Notes: generated by a model not told the origin, from the letters alone. Shown: positions 46,641 to 55,446, counted from the first letter of the stretch. The stretch: DNA of 64,000 nucleotides from an uncultured Lachnospiraceae bacterium (GCA_902793995.1 CADBFP010000001.1:62001-126000), one strand, 5' to 3'. Made by a program: numbers and translations.

Positions 46641-47912
46641 CTAAGATTCCTCCCCCAAAGGCAGCTGCAGGGTAAACTCCGTGATGCCCTCCCGGGACTT
46701 TACGGATATATCCCCCCCGTTCCGCTCCGCCAGTTTTTTGGCAATGGCCAGCCCCAGACCGTAAGTATTCTCCTGGTGGCTTCGGGCCGGATCCAGCTGA
46801 TAAAAACGGTCGAAGAGATGGGATAAGGCCTCGGGGGGAATATCCTCTCCGGGATTGGACACCCGAAGCTCCAGCAAGCTCTCCCGGCGCTGCCCCTGCC
46901 GGCTTAAGGCAACACGCACGGTTCCTCCTTCGGAAGCGTGCTTGACGGCGTTGTCTATTAAAATGGCGGCCAGCTGCTCCAGATCCTGCCGCCGCCCCGT
47001 CATGGGCAGGCTCTCCGGTATGTCCGTATCCAGATTCAGCCCCCGCTCAAAGGCCAGGCTTTCAAAAGGGAGGGCAGTAGCCATCACCGCTTCCGCCCCG
47101 TCAAAGGCCTCCGGCGCCGGGGGCTTTTCCACCGCCTGCTCCTCCTCTAAATGGGACAGCTGCAGCAACTGGTTTACCAGCTCCGCCATGCGGCCGGATT
47201 GCTCCTTAATATAATTCAGCCATTTATTGTCCCCCAATGACTGCTCCAGCACGGACACATTGGCATCGATCACCGCCAGGGGGGTTTTCAGCTCGTGGCT
47301 GGCGTCCGCCACAAAGCGTTTCTGAGCCTGCATATTGTCCTCCACCGGCTTTACGATGATCCGGGCCAGGAAGCGGGCCAGCAGGGCAAAGAGCCCGCAG
47401 GCGGCAGCAAAGCCCGCCAGAGAAAGGAGAGCGGTTTCCAGGCTTTCCCGCCGGAGGGAGGAGGCGTTAAGGAGGGAAACGGCGCTTCCCTCCCCCAGAC
47501 GGATGGTTTTATATTCCCAGCCATCCTTCCGGCCCCGGCCGTCTTCATCCCCCAGGGCGGTCGCAGCCAAAGCGGAGAGCATTTCCTCCCCTAACTGATC
47601 GGCGCAACCGGCTTTTTCCTGTATGTTCCCTTCCGCATCCAGCAGGATAATGCCTAATTCATTTTCGGAAACGGAGCGCAGCAGATCGGCTTTGCCCTCA
47701 TCCCGCCGGGGCCCCCGGAAATCCTCCCCGGGCATACCCATGGGACCGGGATCCCGCCGTAGCAGCATCATGGCCATATCCAGAATGGATTCCCGCTTGG
47801 AGGCGGTCTGAGACAGCTGCAGGCCGTTGATGGCCAGCAGAATCAGCAGCAGCACCCCGGCAGCGCTTAAAAGGATGCTCCAAAAAACCTTGCGCCTTAA
47901 ACTCTGAATCAT
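46641..47912 (-). CDS. Sensor histidine kinase
   Basis: 423 residues, membrane-bound. Two transmembrane helices (about 9-30 and 162-188) flank a short external sensor loop rich in Arg/Asp/Gly. The H box FVADASHELKTPLAVID contains the phospho-accepting His near residue 208. N box ILIDNAVKHA, G1 NPGEDIPPEAL, F box LFDRFYQLDPARS and G2 GLGLAIAKKLAERNGGDI are all present, so it is catalytically competent. It overlaps the response-regulator gene by one base. No HAMP domain is evident. The signal is unknown; the divergent neighbours make and use polyphosphate. Confidence 0.93.
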   Translation of the reverse strand: MIQSLRRKVFWSILLSAAGVLLLILLAINGLQLSQTASKRESILDMAMMLLRRDPGPMGMPGEDFRGPRRDEGKADLLRSVSENELGIILLDAEGNIQEKAGCADQLGEEMLSALAATALGDEDGRGRKDGWEYKTIRLGEGSAVSLLNASSLRRESLETALLSLAGFAAACGLFALLARFLARIIVKPVEDNMQAQKRFVADASHELKTPLAVIDANVSVLEQSLGDNKWLNYIKEQSGRMAELVNQLLQLSHLEEEQAVEKPPAPEAFDGAEAVMATALPFESLAFERGLNLDTDIPESLPMTGRRQDLEQLAAILIDNAVKHASEGGTVRVALSRQGQRRESLLELRVSNPGEDIPPEALSHLFDRFYQLDPARSHQENTYGLGLAIAKKLAERNGGDISVKSREGITEFTLQLPLGEES

Positions 47913-48592
47913 TACTCTGCCTCCTCCAATTCATACCCCACGCCTCGGACTGCGCTGATTTTGGAGGCCGCCTGGACGAACTTGATTTTCTTCCGCAGGA
48001 AGGACACATACACATCTACATTATTATATTCCGCTTCCGCATCATAGCCCCAGACCCGCTGGGTGATCTGCTCCCGGGAGAGAATCTGTTTCGGATTCCG
48101 CATCAGATATTCCATCAACTGGTACTCCTTGGCTCCCAGCCGGACGGAGCGGCCTCCGGGGCCTGTCAGGGTAAAGCTTTGAGGGTCCAGGCTCAGATCC
48201 CCGGCTTTGATATGAGGGTCCGGCCCGCTGCCGGCCCCCCGCCGGGCCACCATGCGGATCCGGGCCAAAAGCTCCGGCATGGCAAAGGGCTTGGTGAGGT
48301 AATCGTCCGCCCCCAGATCCATGCCCCCTACCTTATCGCTGACGCTGCTGCGGGCCGTGAGAAGGATCACAGGCACTTGCAGCCCCTGCCCGCGGATGCG
48401 GCGCAGCACCTCCAGGCCGTCGTACACCGGCAGCATAATATCCAACAGGACCAAATCATACAGGCCGCTGCAGATGAGGGCGTAGCCTTCCTCCCCGTCC
48501 GAGGCCCCGTCCGCCAGATAGCCTTCACCGCTTAAACTGCGGATCAGCGCCTCCCGCAAGCCTTTTTCATCTTCTACAACTAATATCTTCAT
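47912..48592 (-). CDS. OmpR/PhoB-family response regulator
   Basis: 226 residues. The receiver domain has acidic pocket VEDE at 6-9, phospho-acceptor Asp51 in LVLLDIMLPVYDG, Thr in LLTARS and Lys in LTKPF. The C-terminal winged helix includes VRLGAKEYQLMEYLMRN, QRVWGYDAEAEYNNVDVYVSFLRKKI. It is partner of the histidine kinase downstream (one-base overlap). The start codon is two bases from the divergent transcription region, whose promoter probably lies in 48593-48728 together with that of the polyphosphate genes, making these the likely targets. Confidence 0.94.
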   Translation of the reverse strand: MKILVVEDEKGLREALIRSLSGEGYLADGASDGEEGYALICSGLYDLVLLDIMLPVYDGLEVLRRIRGQGLQVPVILLTARSSVSDKVGGMDLGADDYLTKPFAMPELLARIRMVARRGAGSGPDPHIKAGDLSLDPQSFTLTGPGGRSVRLGAKEYQLMEYLMRNPKQILSREQITQRVWGYDAEAEYNNVDVYVSFLRKKIKFVQAASKISAVRGVGYELEEAE

Positions 48593-48728
48593 GGTAATTC
48601 CCTACCCCCTACCTCCTATCATACCCCCAAAGATTGAAAAAGTGTTGAAAAACTTTTTGGGAATCTTCAATAAAACATCAATCTTTCCGAAGTATCCTTG
48701 GGCCAGATCCGAAGAGGAGGGAACAAAG

Positions 48729-49466
48729 ATGGAAGCCATAAAAGTGATGAAACGATATGAACTGAAATATTTGATGGATAAGAAGCAGACCGCCGCCTTA
48801 AGAAAGGCCCTGAAGGGACATATGCAGATAGATGCCTACGGCCTGACTACCATTGCTTCCCTTTATTATGATACGCCGGATGCCCGGCTGGTGCGGGCCA
48901 GTCTGGAGAAGCCGGAATATAAGGAAAAGCTGAGGCTGCGCTCCTATGGCCTGGCCACAGAGAGTTCCCCTGTTTATCTGGAACTGAAACGGAAGGCGGA
49001 GGGGATCGTTTATAAGCGCCGGATTGAGGCCACCCTTCCTCAGGTGCAGGCCTTTATGGCCGGGACCGACGCCCTGGCGGGGGATGCGCAGATCCGGAAG
49101 GAGCTGGCTTATTTCAGGGATTTTTATCAAAATCTGGAACCGGCCTGCTTGGTACTGTACGACCGCCGGGCCTACTGCGAAAGGGAAGGGGATCTGCGGC
49201 TAACTATAGACGAGCGGCCTCGCTACCGGATGGAGGATTTAAGCCTCACCCATTCCCTGGAGGGGATTCCCTTGCTGGGAGAGGGCTGGTGCATTCTGGA
49301 AATCAAGGTGCAGGGGGCCATGCCTCTCTGGCTCTCCGCCGCCCTCAGCCAGGCGGAGATTTACAAAACCAGCTTTTCCAAATACGGAGAGGCCTTTCAG
49401 CGGGAAGCTTTAAAAGAAAACAACGGCCTGATTATGACAGCGCCGAAGATTATAGGCGCGGCTTAA
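48729..49466 (+). CDS. Polyphosphate polymerase domain protein (VTC-like)
   Basis: 245 residues. The family makes polyphosphate from nucleotide in a tunnel lined with basic residues. Visible: RYELKYLMDKKQ at the N-terminus, SLYYDTPDA, KEKLRLRSYG, VYLELKRKAEGIVYKRR and the late ILEIKVQGAMPLWL with a catalytic-type Glu. A KRR basic strand and conserved Tyr fit VTC4-like domains. The start at 48729 follows GAGGAGGG. It is the first gene of a three-gene unit with DUF4956 and a Cthe_2159-like protein, a combination recurring in Bacillota, usually with CotH kinase (absent here). Confidence 0.88.
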   Translation: MEAIKVMKRYELKYLMDKKQTAALRKALKGHMQIDAYGLTTIASLYYDTPDARLVRASLEKPEYKEKLRLRSYGLATESSPVYLELKRKAEGIVYKRRIEATLPQVQAFMAGTDALAGDAQIRKELAYFRDFYQNLEPACLVLYDRRAYCEREGDLRLTIDERPRYRMEDLSLTHSLEGIPLLGEGWCILEIKVQGAMPLWLSAALSQAEIYKTSFSKYGEAFQREALKENNGLIMTAPKIIGAA

Positions 49467-49486
49467 GAGAAAGGAGGGCAGATAAG

Positions 49487-50158
49487 ATGTTTAACTCGAT
49501 TTATACCACGGCGGTGACGCCGGGCCAGTTTTTCCTGATGGCGGGGGCGGCGCTTTTGGCTGGCATTCTTTCCGCCTGGATCATGAGCTTCCAGGTCCGC
49601 TCCACCAGACGCTTTTTCATCGTCAGTGCCCTGATCCCCTTCGTGGTGGGAGCCGTCATTACCTTTGTAAACGGCAATATCGGCGCCGGGGTGGCCATCG
49701 GCGGAGCCTTCAGCCTTATCCGCTTCCGCTCTGCCCAGGGGAGTGCGGACGAAATCGCCGCCATTTTGGGGGCCATGGGCTCCGGCATCGCCTTCGGCAT
49801 GGGCTATATCGCTTACGGCGTCATTATCCTTCTGGGTATGGCTTTGCTGTATATGCTGCTGAGCCGGCTGCCTCTTTTTGAACACGAAGGTGCCGGGGCG
49901 GAGAAGCTGCTGAAGATTACCATTCCGGAGACCTTAGAGTACGGCGGAGTTTTTGAAGAGGCCTTCAGCCGGTATTTGAAGAAGGCGGAAAATGTGGGGA
50001 TCAAAACCACCGCCATGGGAAGCATGTTCCGCTTGTCCTACAAAGTGCAGATGAAGAATCCGGCAGAAGAGAAGGCTTTTATTGATGCGCTGCGGACCCG
50101 GAACGGAAATCTGGAAATATCCCTGCTGCCCTATGTGGAGCAGACGAATCAGTTGTAA
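49487..50158 (+). CDS. DUF4956 membrane protein
   Basis: 223 residues. Four N-terminal helices (about 15-40, 46-66, 66-88 and 98-128) with the family signature AGVAIGGAFSLIRFRSAQGSADEIAAIL are followed by a soluble alpha-beta domain (about 140-223, EKLLKITIPETLEYGGVFEEAF) resembling a ferredoxin-like fold. It sits 20 bases after the polyphosphate polymerase gene, with AAGGAGGG before ATG 49487. The family is co-conserved with VTC-like polymerase; it may form a membrane channel or anchor for the polymer, which is inference. Confidence 0.9.
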   Translation: MFNSIYTTAVTPGQFFLMAGAALLAGILSAWIMSFQVRSTRRFFIVSALIPFVVGAVITFVNGNIGAGVAIGGAFSLIRFRSAQGSADEIAAILGAMGSGIAFGMGYIAYGVIILLGMALLYMLLSRLPLFEHEGAGAEKLLKITIPETLEYGGVFEEAFSRYLKKAENVGIKTTAMGSMFRLSYKVQMKNPAEEKAFIDALRTRNGNLEISLLPYVEQTNQL

Positions 50159-50172
50159 AGGAGAATAAAACC

Positions 50173-51516
50173 ATGAAAACAAAACATACCTTAACAAGTA
50201 TTATCATCACCTTCATCCTGGCCGCATCCCTGCTGCTGGGCGGCTGCGGCAGCCAGAGCGGCCAGAGCACAAACGCGGCAGCCGGTACTGAGACGGAGAG
50301 TGCTCAGACTACCGCCCAGGCCACCGCCGGCACAGGAAATCAAGGGGTACCGGCCGGCACCTCGGCAGCAGCCGCCTCGGCCGGAACTGTCGCGGCCCAG
50401 ACCGCATCCTCAAACACGGCCTCCGTCGATCTCTTCACAGAACGGGACCTTGCCCAAACAGCAGACACAAGCGGCGCCAAAACCCTGACCCTTACCAGCG
50501 GGCAGAACCTCACCATCAGCGAGGCTGGCGTCTATATCCTAAACGGCAGCGCGGAAAATGCCACCCTCATCATCCAGGCCGGGGATGAGGACAAGGTCCA
50601 GCTGGTACTGGATGGCGTCAGCATCACCAATACCAATCAGCCCTGCATCCTGGTGGAAAATGCGGACAAGGTTTTCATAACCTCCGCCCAGGACAGCGAA
50701 AACAGTCTGACGGTCAGCGGCGCCTTCAGCGGCGAGGAGGATGCGGCGGTCTTCTCCCGGGACGACCTGGTTTTAAACGGTCTGGGAAGCGTGACGGTCG
50801 TTTCTTCGAAGGACGGCATCCGCAGCAATGATGACTTAAAACTTACCGGCGGCAGCTGGAACATTCAGACCACGGGCAGCGCCTTAAAGGCTCACGAAGG
50901 CATTTATGCCTGGGACGGCGCCTATACCCTGACCGCCGGCAGCGACGGCCTGCATGCGGAAAACAATGAGGACGACACGGTAGGAGAAATTCGGATTGAA
51001 GGAGGCACCTTCACTATCCAGGCAGGAGATGACGGCATCCATGCCACCACCAGCCTTACGGTAAACGGCGGGACTTTGACCATCGCCGCCGGAGAGGGAA
51101 TGGAAGCCACCCAGCTGTTCATAAACAACGGCAGCATCAGCATCCAGGCCACGGACGACGGCATCAACGCCGGCCAAAAATCCAGTGCCTTAAGCATCAA
51201 AATAGAAATCAACGGGGGAGAAATCAGCATCGTGATGGGAGCCGGGGATACGGATGCCATCGACTCCAACGGGGATCTGGCCATCACCGGTGGGGTGATT
51301 CAAATCAGTGCCCAGTCCCCCTTCGATTATGACGGGCAGGGAAGCCTGACCGGCGGCACCGTCATGGTAAACGGAACGCAAATCAGCAGCCTTAGCAATC
51401 AAATGATGGGCGGCCCTATGGGCGGCGGATGGGGCGGACAACCCGGCGGCCAGGGCGGCCAGGGGGGACAACCCGGCGGCCAGGGGGGACAACCCGGCGG
51501 CGGCAGAAGACGGTGA
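50173..51516 (+). CDS. Cthe_2159-like (DUF4353) beta-helix lipoprotein
   Basis: 447 residues. Lipobox LGGC (Cys25), a Ser/Thr/Ala-rich spacer (about 30-90), then a right-handed beta-helix of repeated turns: VYILNGSAENATLIIQAGDEDKVQLVLDGV, GLGSVTVVSSKDGIRSNDDLKLTGG, GTFTIQAGDDGIHATTSLTVNGG, SISIQATDDGINAG. The acidic DDGI turns bind calcium in the structurally known member, which also binds acidic polysaccharides. The C-terminus is GGQPGGQGG repeats. Start after AAGGAGA, 14 bases from DUF4956. It is likely displayed on the cell wall. Confidence 0.88.
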   Translation: MKTKHTLTSIIITFILAASLLLGGCGSQSGQSTNAAAGTETESAQTTAQATAGTGNQGVPAGTSAAAASAGTVAAQTASSNTASVDLFTERDLAQTADTSGAKTLTLTSGQNLTISEAGVYILNGSAENATLIIQAGDEDKVQLVLDGVSITNTNQPCILVENADKVFITSAQDSENSLTVSGAFSGEEDAAVFSRDDLVLNGLGSVTVVSSKDGIRSNDDLKLTGGSWNIQTTGSALKAHEGIYAWDGAYTLTAGSDGLHAENNEDDTVGEIRIEGGTFTIQAGDDGIHATTSLTVNGGTLTIAAGEGMEATQLFINNGSISIQATDDGINAGQKSSALSIKIEINGGEISIVMGAGDTDAIDSNGDLAITGGVIQISAQSPFDYDGQGSLTGGTVMVNGTQISSLSNQMMGGPMGGGWGGQPGGQGGQGGQPGGQGGQPGGGRRR

Positions 51517-51534
51517 CGTGATATGATATGAGAC

Positions 51535-51565
51535 AGGGGGCGGAAAGAAGCGCCCCTTATTTTTA
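51535..51565 (+). terminator. Rho-independent terminator
   Basis: GGGGCG, loop GAAAGAAG, CGCCCC, TTATTTTT. It ends the polyphosphate unit. Confidence 0.8.
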
Positions 51566-51578
51566 GATTAAGTTATTA

Positions 51579-51607
51579 TTGTTAAACCTCATGTTTTTGC
51601 GTATAAT
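51579..51607 (+). promoter_or_regulatory. Predicted promoter of the tag gene
   Basis: TTGTTA (51579-51584), a 17-base spacer and TATAAT (51602-51607). The leader is about 100 bases. Confidence 0.55.
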
Positions 51608-51715
51608 TTGAAAGGGTAAGTAGGGATGTCACCATAATGCGCCGGCGAGTGTTAAAGAGGAATACAGGCGGATGGTGCTGAAAGGGACGGAAGGCGTGAG
51701 GCGAGGAACAAATCT

Positions 51716-52267
51716 ATGAGCGAATGCAGAAACTGGTGCGGCGGTGATCCCCTTCTGGAGGCGTACCATGATCGTGAATGGTGCAAAGTGAGCCATGACG
51801 ACGACTTCCAATTCCAGATGCTTTGTCTGGAAGGGGCCAGCGTGGGCTTGTCATGGCGGACCATTATGTATAAGAGAGCGGCTTACCTGGCCGCGTTTCA
51901 TGGCTTTATCATTGACAAATGCGCCGCCATGAGCGACGAAGAGCTGGAAGCCCTGCGGTCAAATCCGGGTATCATCCGCAACAGGAGCAAGATTTACAGC
52001 GTCCGAAAGAACGCGCAGATCGTACAGAAGATTCAAAAGGAGTTCGGCTCCTTGGATGCCTATCTATGGAGCTTTACGGGGGGCAGGCAGATCGACGGTC
52101 ATTGGAAAACGCCCCGGGAGATTCCCACCGTCTCGGAAATATCCATAGCCATGAGCAAGGACATGAAGCGGCGCGGCATCGGCTTCGTAGGCCCGGTGAT
52201 CACCTATTCTTTTCTGCAGTCCATCGGAATCGTGAATGACCATCTGGAAGATTGCGAATACCGCTAA
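51716..52267 (+). CDS. tag: DNA-3-methyladenine glycosylase I
   Basis: 183 residues. Removes 3-methyladenine from alkylated DNA. The TagA zinc/helix-hairpin-helix pattern is seen: CRNWCGGDPLLEAYHDREW at the N-terminus, FQMLCLEGASVGLSWRTIMYKRAAY, a catalytic Glu in CLEGA (about 39-43), NRSKIYSVRKNA, and GFVGPVITYSFLQSIGIVNDH with the Cys-rich C-terminus EDCEYR. Zinc ligands Cys4, His18, His and Cys are all present. The ribosome-binding site before 51716 is weak (GAGGCGAGG). First gene of an AT-richer stretch to about 56.5 kb. Confidence 0.93.
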   Translation: MSECRNWCGGDPLLEAYHDREWCKVSHDDDFQFQMLCLEGASVGLSWRTIMYKRAAYLAAFHGFIIDKCAAMSDEELEALRSNPGIIRNRSKIYSVRKNAQIVQKIQKEFGSLDAYLWSFTGGRQIDGHWKTPREIPTVSEISIAMSKDMKRRGIGFVGPVITYSFLQSIGIVNDHLEDCEYR

Positions 52268-52469
52268 GGCGTTATAGATACTGCGTCTGAAGCGCAATAC
52301 AAACGGGGATTTGGGCAGATTATCGCCTCATACAAACGGGATTTGCGTTACAAGCGCGTTTGCTTAATCCCGATTTTATATCCCTTGGGCGGAGCATAGG
52401 CTGGCGCCGTATGCAAAGTACTTAGGCTGAAAGTGCTGTTTAATATCTTAAGAACGATGAGGATGCAAC
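52268..52469. other. Intergenic region with imperfect direct repeats
   Basis: TACAAACGGGGATTT (about 52297) and TACAAACGGGATTTGCG (about 52331), with an inverted AATCCCGATTT near 52365. No RNA gene or promoter could be supported beyond these. Confidence 0.4.
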
Positions 52470-54605
52470 ATGAGACTGGACAATCTGACAATGTTACAGG
52501 ATACCTTAAGTATCTTAGAAAAGGGCTCTTATCAATTAGACGGAAGAACGATCCCGCTGAAGCTCACACGAAAAGGGCAAGAAGCGGTAGCGGTCTTCCT
52601 GCCTGAAGACATTCAGAAAATCTGCCAAAGAAATGATTTTCAACATGTCCATGTAATGGGACGGTGCGGCTATGGCTGCGAAAACGCAGACTCTTTCAGC
52701 CTGGCCAGGAAACGGACCGAGCAGTTCTCCTATGATCTGAAACAAAAAGGAGCAAAGCCAGTCCTTGTATTGAATTTTGCAAATCCGGTGAATCCGGGCG
52801 GGGGTGTACGCAGAGGCGCAAAAGCTCAGGAAGAGGACCTTTGCAGGAAGAGTTCTCTTCTGGTATCACTGGAGAGCGCAAAAGCATCGGCCTATTATGC
52901 GTATAACCGTGCGTTGGATACTAATATGGGTTCTGACGCAGTCATGATCCATCCCCTGGTGGAAATCATCAAAGATGAAACCGGCGCTCTGCTGCCCGAT
53001 TCCGTAATTGTTGCGGTTATGACCTGTGCTGCGCCTATGCTGCGTTACGGAATGGAAGGCATGACGCAGGAGCAATATGAGGAACTGATGTACCGGCGGA
53101 TTACAGGCATGCTGAAGGTGGCGGCATACCTGGGTTATCGGCATTTGATTCTCGGGGCATTCGGATGCGGTGCCTTCCAAAATGATGCGAAGGTCGTTTC
53201 AGACATTTTCTATAAAGCTCTAAAGGAATTCGATTTTGATGGAATGAAAGAAAAAGACATGTTCCGCAGAATCGATTTTGCTGTTATGGATCATTCCGAG
53301 AATCAATATAATTTCAAAGAATTCTCACGGAACTTCTCACATTTTTACAGAGATGAGGATCAAAAAGAAGTCGATTATGCACTTGAAAAGAAAAAAAAGA
53401 AGGAGATCCACCTCGATGCGATCAGGGGATGTATCTTCGGCGGTGCTGTCGGCGATGCGCTTGGTTTTCCGGTGGAATTTCTTCAGGAAGAGGAAATCTT
53501 TGAGAAATATGGCATTTCGGGGATCACCGCATATGAAACAAACTCCGTGACAGGCAAAGCAGAGATTTCTGATGATACGCAGATGTCCTTGTTTACGGCA
53601 AATGGGCTTCTGGTCGGGGATACCAGAGGTGCAATGCGCGGGATTCAAGGCTCGCCAAGAAGCTATGTGGCAATGGCATATAAGGACTGGCTGAAAACGC
53701 AGAAATCCTCCCTCCAGGAAGTCTCCCGTCATAAAAGATATACAGATGCCGGAGGATATTCCTGGCTTCTGGATGTGCCGGAACTCTATGCCCGGCGTGC
53801 TCCGGGCCATACCTGCCTTTCCGCTTTGACGGACGGTACGGAACACGAAAAAGACTATATAAAGGCAAAACGAAATAACAGCAAGGGCTGCGGCGGCATC
53901 ATGCGTGTGGCTCCGCTGGCAGTGAATTATCAGACGATGAATATCGCCCAACTGGACAGGGAAGGGGCTCAGCTGGCGGCTATCACTCACGGACACTCTC
54001 TTGGTTATATGCCGGCAGCTGTGCTGGTACATATCATCAACCGCATTGTCTTCCCTGCCGAAGGAAAAGCAATGTCTCTGAAAGAGATAGTGCTGGATGC
54101 TAAAGAAACGGCTGCGGAAATCTTTGAGGGAGATCCGCATCTTGGGGAATTGACGGATATTATCGACCGTGCTGTCCGGCTTTCGGAAAATGATCTGACG
54201 AATGACTTGGACAACATCCATCAGTTAGGGGAGGGCTGGGTGGCTGAAGAGACACTTGGCATTTCCCTGTACTGCGCGCTTCGACATCAGGATGATTTCT
54301 CAGCCGGTATTATCGCTGCCGTGAACCATAACGGAGACAGTGATTCAACGGGTGCCGTGACAGGCAATATCCTTGGGGCACTTCTTGGATATGACAGGAT
54401 CGCAGATCAGTGGAAAAAGAACCTGGAACTTTCGGATGTGATTCTCGAAATTGCCGACGATCTTTGTCATGGCTGTCAGATGAATGAATACAGCCACTAT
54501 TACGATTCTGAGTGGGAATCCAAATATATTCATATGCGTCGGCCATTCCGGCAGCAACCGACAGTGTTTTTCTGGAAAGATGACGAAGACAACGGCTGCT
54601 TTTAA
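52470..54605 (+). CDS. Bacterial-type PARG fused to ADP-ribosylhydrolase (DraG/ARH-like)
   Basis: 711 residues, two ADP-ribose-removing modules. Residues 1-300 match the TIGR02452/DUF2263 poly(ADP-ribose) glycohydrolase family: NPGGG near 107-111 and KAQEED near 117-122, the GGG-X7-QEE catalytic signature, plus a macrodomain-like GAFGCGAFQN. After a lysine-rich linker (EKKKKKEI, about 305-312) an all-helical ARH domain begins: FGGAVGDALGFPVEFL, SDDTQMSLFTANGLL (about 365) and late GDSDSTGAVTGNILGALLG (about 620), which supply the two-metal site. Both catalytic sets look intact. ATG 52470 has AACGATGAGGATG before it, with a modest site. Followed by a macrodomain remnant. Confidence 0.9.
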   Translation: MRLDNLTMLQDTLSILEKGSYQLDGRTIPLKLTRKGQEAVAVFLPEDIQKICQRNDFQHVHVMGRCGYGCENADSFSLARKRTEQFSYDLKQKGAKPVLVLNFANPVNPGGGVRRGAKAQEEDLCRKSSLLVSLESAKASAYYAYNRALDTNMGSDAVMIHPLVEIIKDETGALLPDSVIVAVMTCAAPMLRYGMEGMTQEQYEELMYRRITGMLKVAAYLGYRHLILGAFGCGAFQNDAKVVSDIFYKALKEFDFDGMKEKDMFRRIDFAVMDHSENQYNFKEFSRNFSHFYRDEDQKEVDYALEKKKKKEIHLDAIRGCIFGGAVGDALGFPVEFLQEEEIFEKYGISGITAYETNSVTGKAEISDDTQMSLFTANGLLVGDTRGAMRGIQGSPRSYVAMAYKDWLKTQKSSLQEVSRHKRYTDAGGYSWLLDVPELYARRAPGHTCLSALTDGTEHEKDYIKAKRNNSKGCGGIMRVAPLAVNYQTMNIAQLDREGAQLAAITHGHSLGYMPAAVLVHIINRIVFPAEGKAMSLKEIVLDAKETAAEIFEGDPHLGELTDIIDRAVRLSENDLTNDLDNIHQLGEGWVAEETLGISLYCALRHQDDFSAGIIAAVNHNGDSDSTGAVTGNILGALLGYDRIADQWKKNLELSDVILEIADDLCHGCQMNEYSHYYDSEWESKYIHMRRPFRQQPTVFFWKDDEDNGCF

Positions 54606-54882
54606 AACCGAATTACGCTTGGCTAAAGGCAACATCACAAAGGTGTCCCATGTAGAAGCTATAGTCAACGCTGCAAACAAGTCATTGCTTGGCGGAGGGG
54701 GTAAAGCATAAGATTCGCAGCATTGCATTTCCCTTTACGGATACTACACAGACTGGTTTCCGGTGCACTCTCCCGAGGAGGCAGATTTACTGAATCAGCA
54801 ATATGACGGTTTTGCAATAGAGTGTGATTTTCAGGGCCGTTATTTGATGGAAACAAACGGTATGCTCAAATGGTCGGAATAA
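54580..54882 (+). pseudogene. Truncated macrodomain gene remnant
   Basis: The frame from ATG 54580, overlapping the end of the previous gene, reads RLAKGNITKVSHVEAIVNAA then NKSLLGGGG, an unmistakable macrodomain start (ADP-ribose-binding), but stops at TAA 54709-54711 after 43 codons. Reading on through the stop in the same frame gives SLYGYYTDWFPVHSPEEADL and ends at 54882; this part is not macrodomain-like. A deletion joining two genes would explain it. Confidence 0.7.
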
Positions 54883-54899
54883 CAGGAGGTAAGGAATTA

Positions 54900-55291
54900 T
54901 GGCAACCCCTTTATCCCCCTATATCTTCCGGACAAAGGCAACAAGCCGGCTTCACCTTCGAGTTTATCAGGTCAAATGATGATATGATAAATGACACGAT
55001 AACCGGAGAACTAACGACTGACGAGCGACTGGTACTGGAGTTATAAAAAAAGAACGGACGAAAGTATACAAAACAAGATATAGCGAATACTATCGGAAAG
55101 TCTGTATCAACAATCAACAGAGTTATCAAAAGTTTGAAAGAACAGGATCTGATTGAAAGGATTGGTTCTAATAAAACTGGCTCCTGGTGGGTTCTCCCTT
55201 TTTCGGAAAGGTGGCAGGGATTTACATTGACAAGAATATGTGCCCTAGGTATAATCAGTGAAGACAGTAAACAGACAGTAAAGGATTTTTA
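54900..55291 (+). pseudogene. Remnant of an AlbA_2-type (AAA_4) DNA-binding/ATP-binding protein
   Basis: Two frames carry pieces of one protein. The segment about 54948-55046 reads TFEFIRSNDDMINDTITGEL then TTDERLVLEL before a stop; after a one-base shift, about 55050-55200 reads TKQDIANTIGKSVSTINRVI then KSLKEQDLIERIGSNKTGSW, a winged helix typical of the C-terminus of AlbA_2-domain proteins. The N-terminal half is missing and the frame ends in the tandem repeats. It is a decayed gene. Confidence 0.6.
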
Positions 55292-55378
55292 GACAGTAAA
55301 CAGACAGTAAAGGAATTTTAGACAGTAAACAGACAGTAAATTATTTTATAACAGTAAACGGACAGTAAAAGAGTACGG
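55263..55378. repeat. 29-base tandem repeat with paired GACAGTAAA boxes
   Basis: Four units of 29-30 bases (55263, 55292, 55321, 55351), each with two GACAGTAAA boxes 11 bases apart, then a short T-rich spacer. Eight boxes in all, with the last unit variant (ACAGTAAACGGACAGTAAAA). It lies 69 bases upstream of the AAA ATPase gene and could be an operator or iteron-like array. Confidence 0.85.
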
Positions 55379-55446
55379 ATAAGATAGAACAATTTGATGA
55401 AATGCAACATACCGTCAGTTTATGCCGTCAGAAAGGAGCGCAGGCT

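Noticed and set aside
55263..55378. CRISPR array or phage attachment site
   Set aside because: Contiguous 29-base units without spacers; no integrase or tRNA at the site.
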